From Streptomyces violaceusniger (GTDB lineage: Bacteria > Actinomycetota > Actinomycetes > Streptomycetales > Streptomycetaceae): DNA of 64,000 nt. Below are positions 43,377-52,463 of this stretch, in pieces. The stretch covers positions 1,736,001-1,800,000 of the forward strand of contig BJHW01000002.1 of NCBI GenBank assembly GCA_005405945.1, in the 5' to 3' direction. Both the position numbers and the translations under genes were made by a program. The number at the start of each line of letters is the position of its first letter. Position 1 is the stretch's first letter. A model generated the notes under the pieces. It was not told where the DNA came from and made no database searches. It worked only from the letters and a program-made list of their open reading frames with translations.

Positions 43377-43787
43377 ATGCAGATCGACCCGCGCGGCCCG
43401 CGGTTCGCCGCCGTGCTCACCACACTCGTCCTGTCCGCGGTACTGATCACTGGCAGCGGTGCCCTGCTCGCCGTGCAGACCGTGGTGTTCGCGCTCGGTG
43501 CGTTCGCCGGCCTGCGGTACTCCCCGTACGGCTGGCTGTACCGAGTGGCCGTTCGGCCCAGGCTTTCTCCGCCCAGTGAGCTGGAGGATGCCCGGCCGCC
43601 CCGTTTCGCGCAGGGCGTCGGCCTCGGCTTCAGCCTGGTCGGCACCGTCGGCTACCTCACCGGCGTCCACTGGCTGGGCCTGGCCGCGGCCGCGCTCGCC
43701 CTCGCCGCGGCCTTCCTCAACGCGGCTTTCGGCTACTGCCTCGGTTGCGAGATGTACCTGCTCATCCGCCGCGTCCGAAGCGCCTGA
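43377..43787 (+). CDS. DUF4395 integral membrane protein
   Basis: 136 residues with four hydrophobic segments: an N-terminal pair, a cytoplasmic loop (RPRLSPPSELEDARPPRFAQ) and a C-terminal pair ending NAAFGYCLGCEMYLLIRR. The CLGC pair near the C-terminus is typical of DUF4395 and could form a redox-active disulfide. Its Cys-sensing leader and the divergent thioredoxin suggest a role in sulfur or thiol traffic across the membrane; no function is established. Confidence 0.85.
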   Translation: MQIDPRGPRFAAVLTTLVLSAVLITGSGALLAVQTVVFALGAFAGLRYSPYGWLYRVAVRPRLSPPSELEDARPPRFAQGVGLGFSLVGTVGYLTGVHWLGLAAAALALAAAFLNAAFGYCLGCEMYLLIRRVRSA

Positions 43788-43797
43788 CCACGCGTTC

Positions 43798-45225
43798 TCA
43801 CGTCGCCCGGCCCGCCGGTCCCGCGTCTCGGGCAGGGGGGATGTGGCCGGTGGTCTGCCGCAGGGCGTCGTGGGTGATGGTGCCGGACACGCGGCCGTCT
43901 ATGAGGACCCAGGCGGTGCCGGTGCCCGGGGCGAGCCGGGCGGCGGCCTCGTCGGCGGGTTCGCCGATGCCCACGGCCGGGGGCGAGGGGATGAGATGGT
44001 CACGGAGCGGGGCGGCGGACGCTGAGGGGTCCCCGGCCACCAGGGCGCGGAGCGCATCGGGCCGGACGGCGCCGATGACCTCGGACACATCGGTTGTCGC
44101 GTTGTCGCCGGAGCGGGGGAGACGCACCGGGGCGAGCGCTCCGGCGGTGGTGAGCGCGTCGGCCACGGTGGCCGTGGAGGGAAGGGCGGTGAGGGGGGCG
44201 GGGCGGTCGCCGAGGGCGTCGGCGACCGTCGGCGTTTCCGCGAGGTCCTCCAGGAAGCCGAAGCGCCGCAGCCAGTCGTCGTCGAAGTACTTCGACAGAT
44301 ATCCCCGGCCCGAGTCCGGGAGCAGGACCACCACCAGGTCGTCCGGGGTGAGGGTGGCGGCCACCCGCAGCGCCGCGGCCACCGCGGTGCCCGCCGAGCC
44401 GCCCGCGAGGATCCCCTCCTCGCGGGCCAGCCTGCGCACCATCGTGATCGACTCACGGTCTCCGATCCGCTCGAAGTGGTCCACCACGGACGGGTCGTAC
44501 GACTCCGGGTACTCGTCCTCCGCGGTCTGCGGGTGGAGGTAGTGGCCGATGCTCTCCACGTAGTACGGACTTCCGTCGCCGCCGGAGTATGTGGATGTCA
44601 GCGGATCGGCGCCGATGACGCGGACCTGGCCGCCGCTGGCCTCTTTGAGGAAGCCGCCGGTCCCGGTGACCGTTCCGCCCGTGCCGACGCCGACGACGAA
44701 GTGGGTGATCCGGCCGCCGGTCTCCGCCCAGATCTCGGGGCCGGTCGTGGCCCGGTGGGCCTGCGGATTGGCGGGGTTGTCGTACTGGTTGGCGTACCAG
44801 GCGCCAGGTGTCCGCGCCGCCAGGCGCGCGGCGACGTTGCGCACGTGTTCCGGATGCTCACGCGGGAGCGCCCCCGTGGTGACGACTACCTCGGCGCCGT
44901 ACGCCTTGAGCGTCTTGATCTTCTCGGGGCTCGTACGGTCCGGGACGACGACGATCGACCCGTAGCCCCGCTGAGCGGCGATCATGGCCAGCGCCATCCC
45001 GGTGTTGCCGGAGGTCCCCTCGACGATGACGCCGCCGGGCGCCAGTGCCCCGGACTTCTCCGCCGCCAGGACCATGCCCAGCGCCGCCCGGTCCTTGACG
45101 CTGCCGGCGGGGTTGAAGAACTCCACCTTGGCGTAGACGGGGGCGGGCACCCCGGAGGCGACCCTCGTGAGTCTGACCAGCGGGGTGTCGCCGACAGCGT
45201 CGAGCAGGGATTCGTGAAGAGTCAT
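43798..45225 (-). CDS. PLP-dependent cystathionine beta-synthase-like enzyme
   Basis: 475 residues. The catalytic domain (1-320) has the PLP lysine in NPAGSVKDRAA (Lys 44), the substrate loop EGTSGNTGMALA and phosphate-binding VGVGTGGTVTGTGG. Residues 325-465 are a degenerate CBS-domain pair (TVADALGDRPAPLTALPS ... VSGTITHDALRQTTG). This matches actinobacterial Cbs, which condenses serine with homocysteine (or uses cysteine to give H2S); O-acetylserine sulfhydrylase activity is an alternative. It is convergent with the DUF4395 gene (10-bp gap), so it shares the sulfur theme, but no short leader was found in front of it. Confidence 0.9.
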   Translation of the reverse strand: MTLHESLLDAVGDTPLVRLTRVASGVPAPVYAKVEFFNPAGSVKDRAALGMVLAAEKSGALAPGGVIVEGTSGNTGMALAMIAAQRGYGSIVVVPDRTSPEKIKTLKAYGAEVVVTTGALPREHPEHVRNVAARLAARTPGAWYANQYDNPANPQAHRATTGPEIWAETGGRITHFVVGVGTGGTVTGTGGFLKEASGGQVRVIGADPLTSTYSGGDGSPYYVESIGHYLHPQTAEDEYPESYDPSVVDHFERIGDRESITMVRRLAREEGILAGGSAGTAVAAALRVAATLTPDDLVVVLLPDSGRGYLSKYFDDDWLRRFGFLEDLAETPTVADALGDRPAPLTALPSTATVADALTTAGALAPVRLPRSGDNATTDVSEVIGAVRPDALRALVAGDPSASAAPLRDHLIPSPPAVGIGEPADEAAARLAPGTGTAWVLIDGRVSGTITHDALRQTTGHIPPARDAGPAGRAT

Positions 45226-45341
45226 GGCTCCGCCTGAGTGAGGCCCGGTGCGGGCCGTGAAGTGGAAGATCGGTCGGCTGACAGTCTGGTCTGTTTCATC
45301 CCTTCCCGCGTGGAAAGCGTCGCACCACCGGACAGCGGAGT

Positions 45342-45372
45342 GCCGCCCGCCGGGTGGGACCCGGCGGGCGGC
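45342..45372 (-). terminator. Strong GC hairpin after the subtilisin gene
   Basis: GCCGCCCGCCGGGT (45342-45355) pairs perfectly with ACCCGGCGGGCGGC (45359-45372) around a GGG loop: a 14-bp stem 40 bp past the subtilisin stop. No U-tract follows, which is usual in high-GC actinomycetes. Confidence 0.7.
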
Positions 45373-45411
45373 GGGTGTGATCAGCGGAGGTCCGGTGCGC
45401 CGGTCAGGGCG

Positions 45412-46611
45412 TCACTGCACGATCTTGAGCAGCTTGTTGGGCGAGCCCGAACCGATGCCGGAGAGCGCCCCCGACGTGGCCCCGTCCACCAGCGCGCTCC
45501 CCACCTCGGACGGGGACGCGGTGGTGTGGCCCGAGAGATATATCGCCGCGGCGCCCGAGACATGCGGGGCGGCGAAGGAGGTCCCGGAGCCCGTGTAGGT
45601 GGCGGTGTCGGAGGTGTTCCAGCCGGCCGTGATGTTCGAGCCCGGGGCGAAGAGGTCCACGGTCGAGCCGTAGTTGGAGTAGCTCGCCCGCGCGTCGGTG
45701 TTGGTGGTGGCGCCGACGGTGAGGGCGGTCGGTACCCGGGCGGGTGAGTAGTTCGCGGCGTTGGCGTTGGAATTGCCGGCCGCGATGGAGTAGGTCACCC
45801 CGGACGCGATCGACTTGGTCACCGCGCTGTCGAGGGAGGTACTGGCGCCACCGCCGAGCGACACGTTGGCGACGGACGGGCCGGAGTGGTTGGCGGTGAT
45901 CCAGTCCACGCCCGCGATGACACCGGCCGTGGTGCCGGACCCGTCATTGCCGAGCACCCGGACCGCCACGATCTTCGCCTTCTTGGCCACGCCGTAGGTG
46001 GTGCCGGCGACGGTCGTGGCGACGTGCGTACCGTGGCCGTAGCCGTCCTGTGCCGTGGTGTCGTTGTCCACGAAGTCGTAGCCGTACGACGCCCGGCCAC
46101 TGATCTGCGCGTGGGTGATCCGCACACCGGTGTCGAGGACGTAGACGGTCACGCCGCTGCCGGCGCTGTCGGGGTAGGTGTACGTGCCGCTCAGGGGCAG
46201 GTTGGCCTGGTCGACCCGGTCCAGGCCCCAGGGGGCGTTGGTCTGGGTCGCGTCGGCGTGGACCTTCTGGTCCTGCTCGACGGAGGCGACCGCCGGATCG
46301 GCGGCGAGTCTCCTGGCCTCGGTGGGCCCGAGCTTCGCCGCGTAGCCGTTCAGCGCCGCGGTGAAGGTCCGCTTCACCTCGCCGCCGTATCCGGATATGA
46401 GGTCCTTGCCCCGGGCGGAGGAGGCCCTGAAGTCGGCCGTCTTCTTCAGGGTGACGATGTAGCTGCCCGGGACCGCTTCCGCGGCTCCGGTGTTCAGGAC
46501 GGTGCCTTCGGCCGGGGCGGCGTGGGCGGGGAGCACCGTGACTGCTCCAATGGCCGCCGCGGCGGCGATTCCCGCGGCGATCCGCCGCTTGGTGGTACGC
46601 ATCACTGCCAT
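45412..46611 (-). CDS. Secreted subtilisin-like serine protease (S8)
   Basis: 399 residues. Signal peptide ending AHA near residue 30. The inhibitor I9 propeptide follows (GSYIVTLKKTADFRASS ... VASVEQDQKVHAD). The catalytic domain starts near WGLDRVDQ, with Asp in VYVLDTGVR, His in GHGTHVATT, the oxyanion Asn in IAAGNSNANAANYSP and Ser in GTSFAAPHVSG. It ends without a P-domain, in KLLKIVQ. ATG 46611 is preceded by GGAGGA. It is of the proteinase-K/aqualysin type, a monocistronic exoenzyme unrelated to the sulfur genes. Confidence 0.95.
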   Translation of the reverse strand: MAVMRTTKRRIAAGIAAAAAIGAVTVLPAHAAPAEGTVLNTGAAEAVPGSYIVTLKKTADFRASSARGKDLISGYGGEVKRTFTAALNGYAAKLGPTEARRLAADPAVASVEQDQKVHADATQTNAPWGLDRVDQANLPLSGTYTYPDSAGSGVTVYVLDTGVRITHAQISGRASYGYDFVDNDTTAQDGYGHGTHVATTVAGTTYGVAKKAKIVAVRVLGNDGSGTTAGVIAGVDWITANHSGPSVANVSLGGGASTSLDSAVTKSIASGVTYSIAAGNSNANAANYSPARVPTALTVGATTNTDARASYSNYGSTVDLFAPGSNITAGWNTSDTATYTGSGTSFAAPHVSGAAAIYLSGHTTASPSEVGSALVDGATSGALSGIGSGSPNKLLKIVQ

Positions 46612-46811
46612 CGCGAGGGAGTCCTCCTCGGTCGGTGGCGCGCTGTGGTGCGTGCGCGCTCTGCGGTTGTGGGCTTGCGCGGTTCGCGGGGAGCGCATGG
46701 TCACGCTTCCGGCTTGTCGAGGATTCGCCGGGCCGAGCGCGGGCGGCAAGGGTTGACATAAACACGACATGCACATGTAGCGGTGCGCCATGTGCCGTTG
46801 CGGGCGGTCAA

Positions 46812-47230
46812 ATTCCCGCAATCAGCCGTACACACCGCGTCGCGTCCGGCGGAGCCGGGAGGATGTCCTCCTCCCGCGTGCCCCGGATGACCTCCCGCAC
46901 CTCATCCGCCCAGCCGGTGTAGGCGCGCAGGTTTCCTTGCCACCGCGCCGGCGGTGCGAGTCCTGGGCGGGCATGTTCTTGGGGCCCCACCAGTAGGCCC
47001 GGCCGTGGCCGATGTCGATCAGCCCGAACCGTTGGCCGCTGCCCCAGTAGTGGCCGACATAGCCACCGGTGAACCGGCTGTGTGCGAAGGGGACGATGCC
47101 CAGCCAGCACACATGACCGCCGTCGCGGGCGTCGTCGAGCTCGGCCGGCCGGCCCTGGACGGCGGAGTGGAAACCGTCCGCGCCGATCAGTGCGCCGGGC
47201 GCCGACGGGAGTCCGCCGCGCGGAAGCTGT
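46812..47230 (-). pseudogene. Truncated FAD-dependent monooxygenase
   Basis: Remnant of a PHBH-type hydroxylase: LIGADGFHSAVQGRP (the GD FAD motif), WLGIVPFAHSRFTGGYVGHY, GLIDIGHGRAYWWGPKNMPA, then a frame change near 46940 and LRAYTGWADEVREVIRGTRE. The N-terminal Rossmann GxGxxG segment and the C-terminal GDAAH segment are both missing, so this is real decay. The flanks up to 47451 hold no recognisable gene. Confidence 0.75.
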
Positions 47231-47451
47231 CCCGTGGCGGCTGTCGCCACGACAGGGTCGAACGGCCTGCGAACCATGGTGTGAGCGTGCGGAAGCCCTC
47301 CATGGACAAACACGCTGACAACGCGGATGGGAAAGCTGGTGTTTTGTCGGCACAACTGGTGGAAGCACCGTTCGCCGACCGCGACGCGCGGCGGCCCCGC
47401 ACCCGTCAGGCGGCGGAGGAACGCGAGACCCCGTCCTCCTGCAGCGCCATG

Positions 47452-48926
47452 TCAGCCCGGATCGGGCGCCGCGGTGCGGGGGAGCCGGGTCCGGAAGACG
47501 GTGGCGCCCGGCCGGCTGGTCAGCGTGATCGTGCCGCCGTGGGCCGCGACCACGGCCCGGACGATCGCCAGCCCCAGCCCGGTGCCGCCCGCCGCCCGGG
47601 ACCGGCCGGGGTCCGCGCGCGCGAACCGCTCGAACACCTCGTCCTGTAGTCCCTCGGGCACCCCGGACCGTCGTCCGATACCGTCAGCTCCGCCCGGCTC
47701 GCACCGGCCGTGGCGAGCCGTACGGTGATCCTGGTGCCGGGCGGGGTGTGGGTGCGGGCGTTGGTCAGCAGGTTGCCCACCACCTGCTGGAGACGGTGCT
47801 CGTCGCCGAGCACCGTCACCGGTTCCTCGGCCAGCTCCAGCGTCCAGCGGTGGCCGGGCCCGGCGGCGCGTGCGTCGCCCGTCGCGTCCAGGACCAGCCG
47901 GGTCAGATCGACCGGCCGGCGGGCCAGTGGCCGTCCCGCGTCGAGCCGGGCGAGCAGCAGCAGATCGTCCACCAGCGTGGACATCCGCTCCGACTCGGCC
48001 TGGATCCGCTCCAGCGCGTGCCGCACATCATCGGGCACCGGGCCCGGGTGGCGCAGCGCCAGCTCGGCGTGGCCGCGGACGGAGGCCACCGGGGTGCGCA
48101 GCTCATGGCTGGCGTCGGCGGCGAAGTGCCGCAGCCGCTCCTCGCTCGCCTGGCGACGGGCCAGCGCGTCCCCGACGTGGCCGAGCATGCGGTTGAGCGC
48201 GGTGCCCACTTGACCCACCTCGGTGCGCGGATCGGTGTCCGGCACCGGTGGCGGCATGGCCACCTCACCGCTGGCCAGCGGCAGCTCGGCCACCCCGGCG
48301 GCGGTCGTGGTCACCCGCCGCAGCGGGCGCAGCGACAGCCGTACCCACAGCGCCCCGGCCACCCCGGTGACCAGCAGCGCGCTGCCGAACACCACGGTCT
48401 CCACGATCTCCAGCCGGTGCACGGTCTCCTCCACCGGACGCAGCGGCAGACCGGTGACCAGGACATCTCCGTCGTCCCCATGGACCGCGACCACGCGGTA
48501 GCCGCCGAGCGCGGACAGCCGCACGCTGTGGCCGTCGCCGTCCACCGGCAGCCCCGCCAGGACCCGCTGGTCGGCGCCGGTCAGCGGTACGGCGGCGTCC
48601 GTCTGGTCGCGCACCACCGCCGCGTCGGTCGTCGTGCCGCGCAGCAGCCGGGCGCCGAAGGTGCGGTCCGACTGACCGCGGGTGTCGGGCGCGTTGTCGG
48701 CGTCGGGGTGCCGCTCACCGTGCTCCAGGCTGGCCGGGAACCGGCCGCCGGCCGCCGTCAGCTGCTGGTCCAGCCGGCGCACCAGAAACCCCTCCAGGGC
48801 GAACACGGTGGTCAGCCCCACCGCCAGGCTCGCCACCGCCAGCAGCACCACCAGCCCCGCGGTGAGCCGGGCACGCAGCGTACGGGGCGGCCACCAGGCC
48901 GGGCCCCTGGTGAGCGGCCGTCTCAT
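47452..48926 (-). CDS. Sensor histidine kinase, with one apparent frameshift
   Basis: About 490 residues. A first membrane helix ([20 protein letters not shown]), an extracytoplasmic domain of about 120 residues, a second helix ([20 protein letters not shown]), HAMP, the phospho-acceptor box [19 protein letters not shown], and the ATP domain with N-box [18 protein letters not shown] and G2 [10 protein letters not shown]. The frame breaks at the C4 run 47661-47664; one base gives [18 protein letters not shown], the G1 motif. ATG 48926 overlaps the regulator stop. With the regulator it probably controls the divergent flavin/reductase operon. Confidence 0.87.
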
Positions 48927-49657
48927 GAAGCCTCCGCCTTCAGCACATAGCCGACCCCGCGCACCGTGTGGATCAGCGGCGCCCGCCCCGCGTCGATCTT
49001 CTTGCGCAGATAGCTGATGTACAGCTCGACCACATGGGCCTGGCCGCCGAAGTCGTAGCTCCACACCCGGTCCAGGATCTGCGCCTTGGACAGCACCCGC
49101 CGCGGGTTGCGCATCAGGAACCGCAGCAGCTCGAACTCGGTGCGGGACAGTTCCACGGCCACGCCCCCGCGGGACACCTCCCGCGCCTGCTCGTCCATCA
49201 CGAGATCCGCGACCACCAGCCGGTCGTCGCCCGGCTCCCGTGCCATCCCGGCCCGGCGCAGCAGCCCGCGCAGCCGGGCCAGCACCTCCTCCAGGCTGAA
49301 CGGCTTGGTCACATAGTCGTCGCCGCCCGCCGTCAGCCCCGCGATCCGGTCCTCCACCGCGTCGCGCGCGGTCAGGAACAGCACGCACACATCCGGCAGC
49401 TCCGCCCGCATCGCGCGCAGCACCGCGAGCCCGTCGGTGTCCGGCAGCATCCAGTCGAGCACCACCGCGTCCGGGCGGAACGCCCGCGCGGCGTCCAGCG
49501 CGGACGCGCCGTCGGCGGCGGTACGCACCTCCCAGCCCTCGTAGCGCAGCGCACCCGACAGCACCTCGGTCAGATCGGGTTCGTCGTCGACGACGAGGAC
49601 GCGGACCCGGGCGCCGTCAGGGCGCAGCAGAAAACGGCCGGTGGAGTGCGTATCCAT
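48923..49657 (-). CDS. OmpR-family response regulator
   Basis: 244 residues. The receiver (19-130) has the acidic pair in VVDDEPD, phospho-Asp in VVLDWMLPDTDG, Thr in FLTARDAVED and Lys in VTKPFS. The C-terminal winged helix has ELSRTEFELLRFLMRNPRRVLSKAQILDRVW and LRKKID ... TVRGVGYVLK. The gene is the first of the regulator-kinase pair, and a large dyad lies in front of it. Confidence 0.94.
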   Translation of the reverse strand: MDTHSTGRFLLRPDGARVRVLVVDDEPDLTEVLSGALRYEGWEVRTAADGASALDAARAFRPDAVVLDWMLPDTDGLAVLRAMRAELPDVCVLFLTARDAVEDRIAGLTAGGDDYVTKPFSLEEVLARLRGLLRRAGMAREPGDDRLVVADLVMDEQAREVSRGGVAVELSRTEFELLRFLMRNPRRVLSKAQILDRVWSYDFGGQAHVVELYISYLRKKIDAGRAPLIHTVRGVGYVLKAEAS

Positions 49658-49705
49658 GATGCATCCAGCATCCCTCGCCGCGCGCGGTGCCGAGCCCCGC
49701 CCTTC

Positions 49706-49761
49706 CTCTGAGTTTCCTCTGAATCCGACGGCGGCCGCTCGGGTTCAGAGGGTCCTCAGAG
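49706..49761. promoter_or_regulatory. Symmetrical repeat box between divergent regulator and reductase operons
   Basis: TTCCTCTGAG and TTTCCTCTGAA lie in tandem at about 49703-49723. The mirror arm CGGGTTCAGAGGGTCCTCAG lies at 49740-49759. Together they make an imperfect inverted repeat of about 23 bp per arm, each arm itself two direct half-sites. Direct half-sites one helical turn apart are what OmpR-type regulators bind, so this is the probable autoregulatory and target site of the 48923-49657 product. Confidence 0.65.
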
Positions 49762-49805
49762 CTTCGCGGGCGACGCTGACCGGGCACGTCACCGAGAGGA
49801 CTCCC

Positions 49806-51170
49806 ATGACCAGCACGACGCCACCGGCCCCGGCCATGACCCGCCCGTCCCGGTCGGCACCGCGCCCGCCCAGCCCCGTCCCGGTGCTCACGCACGTGAT
49901 GATCTGGGGCGGGGCCGCCGCCGTCCTGGCGCTGTGGTGGAACGACACCCCCTCGGTCGTCGGCGCCGCCGGCTGGCTGACCGGCGCGGGGCGGATCACC
50001 GGGCTGCTCGCCGGTTACGCCTGTGCGATCCTCCTGCTGCTGATGGCGCGCGTACCGCTGCTGGACCGCGCCATCGGCACCGACCGGCTGGCCCGCTGGC
50101 ACGCTCTGGGCGGCCGCTACACGATCTCGCTGGCCTGCGCCCATGTCCTGCTGATCATCTGGGGGTACTCGCTGGAAGCGCACACCGGTGTGGTGGCCCA
50201 GACCACCACCCTGGTCCTCCACTACCCGGACCTGCTCAAGGGGACGATCGGCTTTCTTCTGTTCCTCGCCACCGCGATCGTCTCCGCGCGCGCCGTGCGC
50301 CGCCGCGTCTCCTACGAGACCTGGCACTTCCTGCACCTCGCGACCTATCTGGCGGTCTTCCTCGCCTTCGGGCACCAGCTCTCCGACGGCGCCGACTTCA
50401 CCGGAAACCGGCTCGCCCAGGTGGTCTGGTACGCCCTCTACATCGGGGTGGCGGCGCTGCTGGTCTGGTACCGGCTCGCCGTCCCGGTGCGCCGGGCGCT
50501 GCGCCACCGGCTGTACGTCACCGAGGTCCGGCCCGAGGCTCCGGGCGTCGTCTCGGTGTACCTGTCGGGCAGCAGGCTGGCGGAGCTGCGCGCGGAGCCC
50601 GGCCAGTTCTTCCGGTGGCGGTTCCTGACCCGCGGCCTGTGGTGGGCCGCCAATCCCTACTCCCTGTCGGCCGCGCCGCACCCCGCGTATCTGCGGATCA
50701 CGGTCAAGGCGTCCGGCGGCCACAGCGCGGCCCTCGCCCGTCTCCGGCCCGGCACCCGGGTATTCGCCGAGGGTCCGTACGGGGCCTTCACCGCACGCCG
50801 CCGCCGCGCCCGCAAGACCCTGCTGCTGGGTGGCGGCGTCGGGATCACCCCGCTGCGGACCCTCTTCGAGACGCTGCCCGGCGAGGTGACCCTCGTCTAC
50901 CGGGCCCGGCGCCCCGAGGACCTGGCCCTGCGCGGCGAGCTCGACGCACTCGCCGCCGCGCGCGGGGCGGTCGTCCACTACGTCGTCGACGAGCCGGCCG
51001 CCTACTCCTCCCCGCTGACCGCTGGGGCACTGCGCGGTCTGGTACCCGATCTCGCCGAACGAGACGTCTACCTGTGCGGCCCGCCGGGCATGACGGAGGC
51101 CGCGCTGTGCGCCCTGCGCGAGGCGGGGGTGCGGCGCCGCCGTGTCCACCACGAGTCGTTCGCGTTCTGA
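49806..51170 (+). CDS. Ferric-reductase-like transmembrane flavocytochrome
   Basis: 454 residues. About six membrane helices at residues 30-225 carry paired His for two hemes (GRYTISLACAHVLLIIWGY; TWHFLHLATYLAVFLAFGHQL). A ferredoxin-reductase domain follows, with FAD-binding NPYSLSAAP, pyrophosphate loop LLGGGVGITPLRTLFE and C-terminal VYLCGPPGMTEAA. It moves electrons from NAD(P)H across the membrane. ATG 49806 has AGAGGA upstream. The next two genes supply a covalently flavinylated partner. Confidence 0.92.
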   Translation: MTSTTPPAPAMTRPSRSAPRPPSPVPVLTHVMIWGGAAAVLALWWNDTPSVVGAAGWLTGAGRITGLLAGYACAILLLLMARVPLLDRAIGTDRLARWHALGGRYTISLACAHVLLIIWGYSLEAHTGVVAQTTTLVLHYPDLLKGTIGFLLFLATAIVSARAVRRRVSYETWHFLHLATYLAVFLAFGHQLSDGADFTGNRLAQVVWYALYIGVAALLVWYRLAVPVRRALRHRLYVTEVRPEAPGVVSVYLSGSRLAELRAEPGQFFRWRFLTRGLWWAANPYSLSAAPHPAYLRITVKASGGHSAALARLRPGTRVFAEGPYGAFTARRRRARKTLLLGGGVGITPLRTLFETLPGEVTLVYRARRPEDLALRGELDALAAARGAVVHYVVDEPAAYSSPLTAGALRGLVPDLAERDVYLCGPPGMTEAALCALREAGVRRRRVHHESFAF

Positions 51171-51204
51171 GTCCGATCCGCGCCGCGTCCGAAGGAGAAC
51201 CACC

Positions 51205-51657
51205 GTGCGCAAGGCCGCCGTCACCACCGTCTCGACCGTGGCGGGTGTGATCCTGCTGCTGTCGCTCAAACCACACCAGAACCCGGCCCCGGACACGACG
51301 GCATCGCCACCCCCCTCCGGGACACCGGGAGCGTCGTCGTCCTCCGCGCCGAAGGAGCACAAGCCCTCCAGCGGCGGAGCCTCCGGCACGTACACCGGCA
51401 GCGTGATCAATACCTCGTACGGACCGGTCCAGGTGTCCGTCACGCTCTCCCACGGCAGGATCACCACGGTCAAGGCGCTCCGGACTCCGTCCGACCGCCC
51501 CCGCTCCCAGCAGATCGCCGCCGACGCCGTGCCCCGGCTCACCCAGGAGGCGCTGAGCGCCCAGAGCGCGCACATCGACGCGGTCTCCGGCGCCACCTAC
51601 ACCAGCGAGGGGTACGCCCGGTCCCTGCAGAGCGCGCTGGACAGAGCCGGTGTCTGA
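51205..51657 (+). CDS. Extracytoplasmic FMN-binding domain protein
   Basis: 150 residues from GTG 51205 (GAAGGAG upstream). An N-terminal membrane helix (VSTVAGVILLLSL), a Ser/Pro-rich linker to about residue 70, then an FMN_bind domain ending in VSGATYTSEGYARSLQSALD. The Thr of SGATYTS is the usual acceptor of FMN from ApbE, which is encoded next. It probably relays electrons from the flavocytochrome to an outside acceptor. Confidence 0.9.
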   Translation: MRKAAVTTVSTVAGVILLLSLKPHQNPAPDTTASPPPSGTPGASSSSAPKEHKPSSGGASGTYTGSVINTSYGPVQVSVTLSHGRITTVKALRTPSDRPRSQQIAADAVPRLTQEALSAQSAHIDAVSGATYTSEGYARSLQSALDRAGV

Positions 51658-52432
51658 GTCGTCCGCCCCCGCGCGCGGAACGCGCCACGTCGAGCACGCC
51701 ATGGGCACGGTGTTCTCCTTCGACCTCCGCGACCCGGCCACCGCGCCCGTCCGCCGGGCCCTGAAGGAGGCCGTGGCCTGGCTGCACCACGTGGACGAGG
51801 TCTTCTCGACCTACCGCCCCGACAGCGCGATCAGCCGCCTGGACCGGGGCGAGCCGGCCCCGGAGCGGTACGCACCGGAGGTGGCCGAGGTGTTCGCGCT
51901 GTGCGGGGAGGTGGCGCACACCACCGGCGGCTGGTTCACCCACACTCCCGGCGGCCGACTCGACCCGTCCGGGCTGGTCAAGGGCTGGGCGATCGAGCGG
52001 GCCTCGCGGATGTTGTACGAGGCGGGGGCTCGCAACACCTGCGTCAACGGCGGCGGCGACGTCCAGCTGCGCGGCGAGGCCGCCCCTGGCGTGCCCTGGC
52101 GGATCGGCATCGCCCACCCCACCCGCCCCGGTGAGCTGGCCGCCGTGGTCACCGGCCGCGATCTGGCCGTCGCCACCTCGGGGACGGCCGAGCGCGGAGC
52201 GCACGTGGTGGACCCGCACACCGGCGAGCCCGCCACCGCCCTGGCCTCTCTCACGCTGGTCGGCCACGGCCTCACCCGGACCGACGCCTACGCCACGGCC
52301 GCGTTCGCCATGGGCGACGGGGCCCTTGATTGGGTCGAGGCTCGGGACGGCCACGAGGGGCTGGGCATCACCGCGGCGGGCGAGATCTGGCACACCCCCG
52401 GCTTTCCCCGGGCCACCGGGGCGGGGCCGTGA
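51650..52432 (+). CDS. apbE: ApbE-type FAD:protein FMN transferase
   Basis: 260 residues from GTG 51650, overlapping the FMN-binding gene by 8 bp. Motifs: HAMGTVFSFDLRD at the N-terminus, VDEVFSTYRPDSAISRL, GLVKGWAIERASRML, NGGGDVQLRG and the Mg-binding region near TSGTAERGAHVVDPHTG with TDAYATAAFAMG. It attaches FMN to the Thr of the preceding protein. The three genes form one unit. Confidence 0.94.
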   Translation: MSESSAPARGTRHVEHAMGTVFSFDLRDPATAPVRRALKEAVAWLHHVDEVFSTYRPDSAISRLDRGEPAPERYAPEVAEVFALCGEVAHTTGGWFTHTPGGRLDPSGLVKGWAIERASRMLYEAGARNTCVNGGGDVQLRGEAAPGVPWRIGIAHPTRPGELAAVVTGRDLAVATSGTAERGAHVVDPHTGEPATALASLTLVGHGLTRTDAYATAAFAMGDGALDWVEARDGHEGLGITAAGEIWHTPGFPRATGAGP

Positions 52433-52463
52433 GGCCGCGCCGCCGCCCCGGCCGACGGCCGGT

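Noticed and set aside
45226-45411. A ninth cysteine leader ahead of the cystathionine beta-synthase-like gene
   Set aside because: All three minus-strand frames upstream of 45225 were read; none has the VDLxR...C pattern.
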